From: Rodentolepis nana
Lineage: Eukaryota > Platyhelminthes > Cestoda > Cyclophyllidea > Hymenolepididae
Assembly: GCA_900617975.1 (NCBI GenBank)
Contig: UZAE01014221.1
Location: forward strand, 1 to 15,920
DNA: 15,920 bases
Direction of reading: 5' to 3'
This document shows positions 8,646 to 15,920 of this stretch, in pieces. How positions within the stretch are numbered: position 1 is the first letter of the stretch; every line of letters starts with the position of its first letter. A program made the translations under genes and the position numbers. The notes beneath the pieces were generated by a model. The model was not told where the DNA came from. It did no database searches and worked only from the letters and a program-made list of their open reading frames with translations.

Positions 8646-9817
8646 CTGGAATGCTCCAATTAATATTCAAAACAAAACAAATAATCACATTACCTATCTT
8701 AGTTTGTAAATCCAAACGCACTTTCTTATCCTGTTGGAAGTAGTTTCTTCCCTTTCATTTATATATTTGACATGCGTTCTTTGAATCAGAAAACAATTTT
8801 TGGGGTGGGAGGGGGGATTTAAAGTTGTACTAATAAGAATATATTCAATTTACAACAGCTTAGCTGGCATGGAGCAAAAGCAATGAATTATATTAATTTC
8901 AAAAATGACAGCAAAAAATGTTTAAATCCCCAGTACAAAATTAGGTACAAAGGTCAGGATAAAATCACTTTCTCAAAGTGTAAAATACACTTAAAAATAA
9001 AGAAGCAAGGAGAGTAGATAATGAAAATCAAACATAAAAGTATTCTTAAGAAATATTTTTATTAAAATAAACTTCATTTAATCGTTATCCTTCAGCGTTA
9101 ACTTGAAGTTAGATGTAATAATTGATTGTTATAAACAATTTGCTTTAACTTTCGCGAAAACTGAAAATAAAGATAATAACAACTCTTAGTAACTTAAAGA
9201 ATAACCAATGACTTAGCTTATTTATTCTCAACTCAAATAAACGTTTTATTGAAGTGAATGTAACAAAACAAGAAAAACAGGAAAATAATTTGTCAAGAAA
9301 TTTGTCTTTTAATTAGCTTAATAAAAAATAGCATTAAAATAGCATTAATTTGATTTATTGGAAACAAAGCACTGTATACTTATATTTCAATTAATTTTTT
9401 GCCATTTACAACAATTAGAACCCGCTGGTCAATAACAACAAGCCATAAATGAGTCCTTTTATCTCAAGTATTTTCATTGTCCAACAAAGAGTGAAATTGT
9501 TCAATTGTCACCAGTGAATACGATTCACCCAATTTGCACACACTCGCGTACAACAAGCGGAAAAGGCTCACGATTTACTGAGGTTGTGAGAACAAAAGAG
9601 TCAGTGAGAGAGAGAAAGGATTTGATCGAATTATCTTCATCTTTGAAGTGTATCAAAGAGACGTCGGAATGCCTGCTTTTGAGTAACATCTCTTTCTAAC
9701 TGAGGGAATTCTATACACTCTGTGTAATTTGCTTACGCACTTTTCAAGCTCCTGACAATTTAGTTTTCGCCAAATAATTCCATAAATTCATATTCTTTCT
9801 GCTTTGGCTATAAAACT

Positions 9818-10310
9818 TATTTATATCAAATGGCAAGAGTTTTGATAGTTATCTTTAGCCCTTTAGTTGAATTCAGGCTTCACAAAGAGGAAGGAACATC
9901 GAAGGGAAAAAAGTCGAGGGGGGGGGGGGGAAGGGAAGAGTGTTTCAAAGATGTTAAAGAGACAGACAGACACAAAGGGAGAAAAAAGGTGAGGTGAGTA
10001 CTGTGAAAGTGGTGGAATATGAAATGAAGTGGGGTCTTGGTAGCTTGAAGTCAGAAGTCAACTGCCAGTTAATAGACTTTTTGCCGTTTGAGTAGTCAGA
10101 AGTCAACTGCCGGTTAATAGACTTTTTTGTGAAGTGAGAAGTCAACTGCCAGTTAATAGACCTTTTTGCGTTGAAGTCAGAAGTCAACTGCCGGTTAATA
10201 GAATTTTTTTGCCGATAGTTCAGAAGTCAACTGCCAGTTAATAGACTTTTTGCCGTATGTGAATACGTTGCCCAGGGTGCACCACATGGAGGTAGTCTAT
10301 CGCGCACCCC
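9818..10310 (-). mobile_element. Short retroposon copy D, enlarged by an internal tandem array
   Basis: The tail (TATAAATAAG when reversed) lies at the low coordinate and the 5' end (GGGGTGCGCGATAGACTACC reversed) at the high one. The flanking duplication is TTGGCTATAAAACT (9804-9817) against TTGGCTACAAAACT (10311-10324), 13 of 14 identical. The copy is about 493 bp instead of about 320 because its GTTGACTTCTGACTT block is repeated five times. A 13-base G-run (9918-9930) sits where the family consensus has a short C/T-rich stretch on the sense strand. Confidence 0.88.
10053..10262 (-). repeat. Five-unit tandem array inside retroposon copy D
   Basis: Units begin with AGAAGTCAACTGCC (+ strand) at 10053, 10098, 10137, 10179 and 10222, so the spacing is 45, 39, 42 and 43 bases. 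Each continues with (A/G)GTTAATAGA and a T-run. Units 1, 3 and 5 read CCAGTTAATAGA; units 2 and 4 read CCGGTTAATAGA. The alternation suggests amplification of a two-unit block. A 77-residue open frame across it (9954-10187, minus) with repeated SINWQLTSDF-like peptides is a by-product of the array. Confidence 0.9.
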
Positions 10311-10324
10311 TTGGCTACAAAACT

Positions 10325-11634
10325 AAAAATGATTACTCATGTCACGAATCCAAATAGATATATCAATGTTATTAATTGTGAATTTCAAATTTCTTCCAAT
10401 GTTGCACAATTGATAAGTTAAAGGTTAATGCTATTTATTCAATTAGAATAGCACTTTACGTCTCCTGATTGTAATCTGGTTTAATTAAATAGTATCGGTT
10501 CACTCCGAACCCTTATTTCGTAATCAAGTTTTAATGACTCCCAATTGCTGACCTAATAAAGCGGCTGGACCGGACATTACCCCCGATTCCTCCCTCCTCC
10601 CCCTTCATTTTCTAATGTCTTGACCCCTGAGGTCCTATGTCTTAATCCAAAGCATTAAAAGGGACATAAGATTCATCCATTGCAAATACCATCAACTTAA
10701 TAGACACTTCGCACCTCAGTGTGACCCCTCTTTAACCCCCCCCCCCCCCACCTACTCCCCAACCCAATTTGCCTAGCACGTTTTCAGAAACCACCATTTT
10801 GTGTGGCTCTCTGTCAAGACCACCTGCAACGTACTAGGCACACAGGTAGATTAAAAGCAAGTTCCTATTTTTATATTAAGATGTTCTGCGCATGAAATTG
10901 AAAATCAATAAAATCAATATTTGCTTATTCATTGTGCAAACGAGTAAAGTTAAGTGAATCATAAAACACGTCTGTTACATTTGAGTTACATTTTAAGGTC
11001 AATAAGTTCATTTAATAAATTTATAATTTAATTAGGTCAGCCTTAGCTCGAGTTTTGGATACTTTGAGCAAACGCTGTAATTTTGACTTTATTTATTGCA
11101 CCATATCTTACCAATTGTATCAAATTTAAAAAAAAACAGCTAGGTTGATAGCAAATTGAAGAAATTGTAAATTAGTCTTCAGTATTAGTCAAAAGAGTTG
11201 AATAAGTGGTCTTCAAGTTTTACATTGATTCTATCAGGAATTTTACTGTATTCGAAATTAGAAATACGGGAAATATAAAATTGTAACGTTATCAAAACCA
11301 TATTGATTTAAACCTGTGACGCCCGATTCATTTTTTTGAAAAATGCCTCCAACCTCAATTACGCGTGTCTCACAGCAGACTGATGTCGATGTGAAGGGTT
11401 TTGGTGGTATCATGCCTTCTGTAACGTGCCTTGTACCGATGGGGCTTACGTTGAAGGAGAACCGTACGGTTCTAAGGGCGTTAAAGGGTTATGGTGTAAT
11501 AAAAATATGTTTGCCAAAATTGTGTTATTTAAATTATCATTTAGTTCGCTGCGTTTAAACCAATTACAACCCGAAAGCATTTAATCGTTTAGCTCATTTA
11601 TGGTCGGTCTCTGTTGGCTTTCGGGAGTGAATCT
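10325..11634. other. Non-coding stretch between copies D and E
   Basis: AT-rich spacer with one poly-C tract. The 71-residue frame at 11343-11558 (+) starts MPPTSITRVSQQTDVDVKGF and has no domain I recognise; no splice or promoter context supports it. Confidence 0.55.
10736..10749 (+). repeat. Poly-C homopolymer (14 bases)
   Basis: A run of 14 Cs follows CTCTTTAA. Similar tracts are at 2041-2050 (10), 5418-5426 (9, cut by an N) and 13884-13893 (10). Poly-G runs lie inside retroposons D and G and at both window ends. They are length-unstable and a common cause of contig breaks. Confidence 0.9.
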
Positions 11635-11648
11635 ATTGTACTCATGGA

Positions 11649-11896
11649 GGGGTGTGCGATAGATTTACCTCCACGTGGTGCACCCTGGGCAACATATAAT
11701 CATACGGCAAAAAAGTACTCATCTTACCTTTTTCTCTGCCTATGTGCCCGTCTGCCTCTTTTACATCTGTGAATCGCTCTTCTGTTCCCCAACCCTCGAC
11801 TTTCTTCTACTTTGATGAACCTTCCCTCTGTGAAGCCCGAAGTCAGCTAAATGTCTAATGATAGCTATCTAAACGCCTGCCGTTTGAAATAAATAA
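11649..11896 (+). mobile_element. Short retroposon copy E with internal deletion
   Basis: The copy starts GGGTGTGCGATAGATTTACC and ends TTTGAAATAAATAA. It is flanked by ATTGTACTCATGGA (11635-11648) and ATTATACTCATGGA (11897-11910), 13 of 14 identical. At about 11714 the sequence jumps from GGCAAAAAAG directly to TACTCATCTTACC, which removes about 76 bases relative to copy A, including the GTTGACTTCTGACTTC block. GT is shared at the breakpoint. Confidence 0.87.
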
Positions 11897-12240
11897 ATTA
11901 TACTCATGGAAGCAATGAGGACAGATTTATACAATTTATCATATCTATTGTGAATTCCTGAGGCCAAACTTTTGAAATAAAATGACCTAACTATAGTACG
12001 CCTTATAATAAGCAATAGAGAAAGCGAACTAATCAAAGTGGTGGTACTATGCACAACTATTCTGTCCTCCGAAATTTATGTTGTTCATTTCTGACCTGAT
12101 CAAAGTTTTCGCCTTGGTAACAAGGGTAACATAAAGGATATTTGTTAACAGTATCAGTTAAAATGAAATGCCAAATTTAGCCTGCTTTTACCAGTTGTTA
12201 AATTTATTACATTTACAAACTAAAACTAACACAGTTACAT

Positions 12241-12546
12241 AGATAGACTTACCTTCACGTGGTACACCGTGGGCAACACATACACCTACGACAAGAAGTC
12301 TTTTAACCGACAGTTGACTTTAAACTACCATGACCCGACTCTATTGTCCTATTCGATCACTTTCACAGTACTCACCTTACCCTTTTCTCTACCTTTGTGT
12401 CTGTCTCTTTCGCATCTTTCAATCACTCTTCTGTTACCCCTCTCGAATTTTTTTCCCACTTTGATGTTCCTCCTCCTCTCTGTGAAGCCCGACGTCAACT
12501 AAAGGGCTTATGATGACTGCCAAGACGCCTGCCATTTGATATAAAA
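12241..12546 (+). mobile_element. Short retroposon copy F, slightly 5'-truncated
   Basis: It begins at AGATAGACTTACCTTCACGTGG, so about 10 bases of the family 5' end are absent, and ends CTGCCATTTGATATAAAAA. It has the expected order of blocks: GGGCAACACATAC, CAGTTGACTTTAAACTACCATGACCC, CTACCTTTGTGTCTGTCTC, TTTGATGTTCC and GTGAAGCCCGACGTCAACTAAAGGGC. No convincing target duplication is visible. An open frame at 12269-12502 lies wholly inside it and is not a gene. Confidence 0.82.
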
Positions 12547-12857
12547 ATGCATCATTATTGAAATAATTTCAACCTTATTTGGCTGAACTAATTGGTCACC
12601 CACAGTGTATATTTCTTGTTAAGTGGTTTCGTATCAGACAAAAAATATTTTGTCATAATTGTAACTTATTTAAATGATATATAAATATCATAATTAGTAG
12701 TAGGTACTGGAAATAAAATAATCATTAAAATCTTTCAGGTCGGAGGTGAGCGTTTTTCATGTCAATCTTCAATGGCACAAATTAAGTGATAGCGACCTAC
12801 TCAATGGATGAGATTTCTGGATTCTCATGAAGGGTGTTGATAAACATCTCATTCCAA

Positions 12858-12941
12858 GGGACAAACGGGAATCGAACTCACAATGTTGGGCAAAATCTCT
12901 GCCTTTTCCCATGGATTATTGACTATCGCCTAGATTCTCCC
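12858..12941 (-). pseudogene. tRNA-like relic or tRNA-derived SINE head (weak)
   Basis: Read on the minus strand, a B-box-like GAGTTCGATTCCC is present with a TTCGATT T-loop. The outer ends GGGAGAA and TTGTCCC can pair at 6 of 7 positions. The T stem is weak (GTGAG/CCCGT, one mismatch and two wobbles). A hairpin GGCA-GAGATTT-TGCC has a seven-base loop but lacks U33. The D arm is poor, and the 84-base length would need an extra arm. It is probably not a working tRNA. A tRNA pseudogene or a single SINE head is possible, and so is chance. Confidence 0.28.
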
Positions 12942-14530
12942 TGTTTGACTTTAGTTAACGTGTTAGCTCGATGTCTTTGAAATACTTATGGTACTTAATT
13001 TCAGCATATTCCTATGACTCAGATGAGGTGAACCATTGTATTTACTCTTGTTACACAAACTTTGCTTCGTTAATTTTATTGAATTTAAGGTCAAGATTGT
13101 GTAATAAAGTGAGGTTTGTCCGAGTTCGGTAAACATGAAACATACGAAATGTGAAAGCTTACAACTGCCTCTATGTACAAGCCTTTTTCCTGTGTGGTGT
13201 AAGACTCCAAATCAAATGTGACCAGCGTTCTGAAAACTCTCGTGTTTGTCCAGGACAATTAGATGTACACAATTTAGAATTACAGAATTCAAATAAATTA
13301 AGATTATTGGAATCGCTTTCACTGATATATATCACTATATATATCGCTTTCTCAAGTTCGGATACTAGTTCGTATTAAATTTATTTCTCATGCATTGGCC
13401 ACTTCTTCTGCCTTCAACCGAAAGAAGAAATACGCGTTTTCTTTTGCAAACTGTTTCTGGCTCAAAATTGTCATCAAAACGATAAAATAATTCACATAAG
13501 TTCAAATCTTACAAACTTATCTCTAAGCGGTTGATGAGATTATCCTGAAACATCAATAGAGCCGGAACCACATTGATCCGCCAACCATTTTTTGTGCTTA
13601 TTGGCTTCAGTATTCTATTAACTAAAGCAGACCAACTGGAAGGTTCTGGACATATTTACAGAGGATGTATTTTGAAGCTATCTAATAAAATTGCAACTAA
13701 GAAAATGAATTTCTTTTCTAATTAATTATTTTATCTCACCAATGCTTGGGGATGTTAGAACAAAGGATGTTGAACCACAAACTATACTCTTTGCCAGAAA
13801 GTGAAGCCTTAAAGTCTCCAAATTTCAAATGAAGTTAGTAACTTAAGATCCTACTTAAGGTGTCTACCTCTTATTGACCCACTCCCCCCCCCCACTCTTA
13901 CTCCTGCCTTCTTGGCCCAGTTAATTACTCCAAATTTTTAGACGGCTTCTCGTGATTGAAAGTTTTAAGTCTTACTTTGCCATTTACGATAGTAAAAATG
14001 ATTCTGTAGAGTATATCAATCGTTCGTCATAAATTTCATATTCTGCTACGGAATTATAAATTTATGCACCGGTGGTAGAGTGGCCATTGAGTAGTTCATT
14101 AGGTCAAAGGTCACGAATTAATCGACACTAATTTGGTGGTGAGGTCACCAACCATCCTAATTAGTGCTTATCAACGTGTGAGATGGTTGAATGTGAGCTT
14201 CTCGCAAGAAAGGCATCAGGATGGATTACCTCAACCCATTTCAGGTGCAGTGAGTACTTCCCCCCTCCCCATTGGGGAATGGGGTCTGTAGCCAAATTTA
14301 CATGACGATTTTTAACATGATTAACATTAAGGAAAAAGTTCACAAGTAATTAGAACCACTATTCGTACATTTGTCCAATATCAAATTATAGTCCTTAAAC
14401 AGTTATTGTCTTGTAAAGATAGTTATGGTCTTAAACAGATTCAGGCGTGATTCAAACAATTAGGTTAAGTATACAAATAGATAAGTTTATTGAGTAGAGG
14501 TGGTTTATTTTAAAAAGAGACAAATGATCT
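12942..14530. other. Non-coding stretch between the tRNA-like relic and copy G
   Basis: It contains a short TA microsatellite (13325-13345), a poly-C tract (13884-13893) and a small inverted repeat CCCCTCCCCATTGGGGAATG (about 14262-14281). The open frames at 13151-13378 (+) and 14161-14343 (-) have no recognisable content. Confidence 0.55.
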
Positions 14531-14858
14531 AATTTATTAATTTCAAATGGCAGGCGTTGTGATGGTTATCATTAGACCCTTAGCTGACTTCGGACTCCAC
14601 AGAGGGGAAGGAACATCAAAGTGAGAAAAATTCGAGAGGGGGGGGGGGAGGAAGAGTGATTCACGGATGTAAAGAGGCAGATGGACACAAATGCAGAGGA
14701 AAGGCAAGATGAGTACTGTTGAAGTGGTTGAATTTGACATGCAGTGGGTTCATGGTATTTTAAAGTCAGAAGTCGACTGCCGAATAATAGACTTTTTTGC
14801 CATATGAGTATACATTGCCCAGGGTGCACCACGTGGAGGTAAGTCTTCCGCTCACCCC
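14531..14858 (-). mobile_element. Short retroposon copy G
   Basis: This is a reverse-oriented copy with the tail (CCATTTGAAATTAATAAAT reversed) at the low end. The high end reads GCCCAGGGTGCACCACGTGG, then AGGTAAGTCTTCCGCTCACC. It carries an 11-base G-run at 14638-14648, at the same internal place as the G-run of copy D. The flanks CAAATGATC (from 14521) and CAATGCGATC (from 14858) are only loosely alike, so the target duplication is uncertain. Two overlapping open frames here are by-products. Confidence 0.83.
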
Positions 14859-15920
14859 AATGCGATCGACTAGGCAAACGACCAGGTCAGCTTGGTACTA
14901 GCACTAACAGCCATGACGGACGCGCGACACGCTTCCTTAACACGGTTGGGTATCCAGGAGCAGGTTTGACTGACGTCCTGGTGATGTGTACTGTAGGAGT
15001 GATCCCTAGAAGTACAATCTACTTACTAGAATGCCTTAGCTGGAGCAACTTGGGAGGGAATCCAAGATGATGTTTAATGTGGATTATTAAATAAGCAATA
15101 ACGTAGACCAGTCAGGACTTTTCTATTGAAGTTGTGGTCTTGAGTTTTGAAAAATGGCTCATAACAATCCTTAGATCCTTTGTACGTGAACAGCTGGCTA
15201 TCGATAGTATGGCACACTAGTAAACACACTGTGGTAGCATAGCTCTTATTCACCTCTGAATTTTTACCGTTGTTTCTGGTGATGTTTCTAAATCATTTTC
15301 AAAAAAATTTGATCGGAATCATCGGAATCGTACATGCCTATGAAATTGGAAGCTTAAACTTAAATATCCCATCATTTTAAATGAATAATCGTTACCAATT
15401 TACAGTATTCAATACTAAGTTGATCGAATTAGAGCTTGACAGGATGTTCTTCTGCTCCCGTGTTGATTGCAGGAAGAAAATGGCAGTTTCTATGTAATTT
15501 GTTTCATAAAGTTTTGATTTTTGCTAAAGTCAAGTTCTTCTCTCGTTTATGTACATTAGCCTTGACATTCTGCCTTTTTTTATGCGGTAGTGTAGTTTCG
15601 CGTTGCACACATAACGTGATCGGTACATTTTTTTATGAGCCATTCGCACATAGACCTCACGTTCCATCAAAGATGTTTGTTGCGCTCAGGATAGGAGGGG
15701 AACCTTTCCACGCACGCACACACAATGGACATACGGGGGCCCGGAGGGGGGAGTGTACGATCACACGGTCGTTCATCCTCGAACGTAATGCAACCAATCC
15801 TTTCGTCCACGTAATGTCAGTTTTGACAAGCACGCATAACCGCGCTTGCGCAAAACTCTCTCGAACAAAGTTGCGATTTAGGTGTACGGATTCAATTTGG
15901 TGGGGGGCGGGGGGGGGGGG
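14859..15920. other. Right-hand flank ending in a G-run, no gene seen
   Basis: It is CpG-richer at 14870-14960 and 15590-15870 with CACGCACGCACACACA near 15710. No open frame of note. The window ends GGTGGGGGGCGG followed by Gs, matching the G-run at its start. Confidence 0.55.

Larger units (their letters stand above)
6821..9803. other. Non-coding stretch, no supported gene
   Basis: The sequence is moderately CpG-rich at 7600-8250 and very AT-rich at 8880-9480. Open frames here (7054-7281, 7267-7452, 7831-8145, 7862-8149, 9505-9699) are short, partly overlapping on opposite strands, and match nothing I know. The only weak candidate is 8550-8645. Confidence 0.55.

Noticed and set aside
9954..10187. 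Open frame with repeated SINWQLTSDF-like peptides, looking like a repeat protein
   Set aside because: The peptide repeats come from the DNA tandem array inside a retroposon, and unit spacings of 39-45 bases are not all multiples of three.
9818..10310. Spaced 39-45 bp repeats resembling a CRISPR array
   Set aside because: The spacers are T-rich and near-identical rather than unique, the host is eukaryotic, and the array is nested in a retroposon.
11343..11558. 71-residue open frame MPPTSITRVSQQTDVDV...
   Set aside because: No domain, no splice or promoter context, and a length expected by chance.

Overview
This is eukaryotic nuclear DNA from an animal, most likely an arthropod. The evidence is spliced protein-coding exons with GT..AG introns of 68-86 bases, AT-rich non-coding DNA, dispersed retroposon copies with target-site duplications, and many long G/C homopolymers. 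A copepod such as a sea louse would fit, but that is only a guess from general character. The window starts and ends in a G homopolymer, so it may be an entire draft contig broken at such tracts.

The only gene I can identify with confidence is on the minus strand between 35 and 4317. It is the C-terminal half of the V-type H+-ATPase V0 subunit a (116 kDa family, Vha100/ATP6V0A). Six exons encode 424 residues plus the stop, and all splice phases are consistent. The exons cover most of the membrane domain, including both arginines important for proton transport. The cytosolic N-terminal half and the first part of the membrane domain are not in the window.

The rest (about 4.4-15.9 kb) is non-coding as far as I can see. 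It is dominated by a short interspersed retroposon family of about 320 bp. Six copies stand alone (856-1176, 5734-6051, 9818-10310, 11649-11896, 12241-12546, 14531-14858), there is an eroded tail at about 6755-6820, and a seventh apparent copy (2649-2973) is chimeric. Four copies have 12-15 bp target-site duplications, which points to target-primed reverse transcription. I see no Pol III promoter or known head sequence. One copy carries a five-unit internal tandem array.

The window as presented is probably mis-ordered. Single Ns at 1496, 2815 and 5427 divide it into four pieces. The end of piece 1 (1019-1495) is the same sequence as the start of piece 3 (2816-3292). The end of piece 2 (2343-2814) is the same as the start of piece 4 (5428-5899). 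Piece 3 ends in a C-run and piece 2 starts with one. Swapping pieces 2 and 3 (order 1-3-2-4) turns both duplications into simple overlaps, shortens the third visible V-ATPase intron from 2693 to about 896 bases, and removes the chimeric retroposon. I found no novel defence, toxin or mobile gene system. The points of most interest are the assembly error and the retroposon family.
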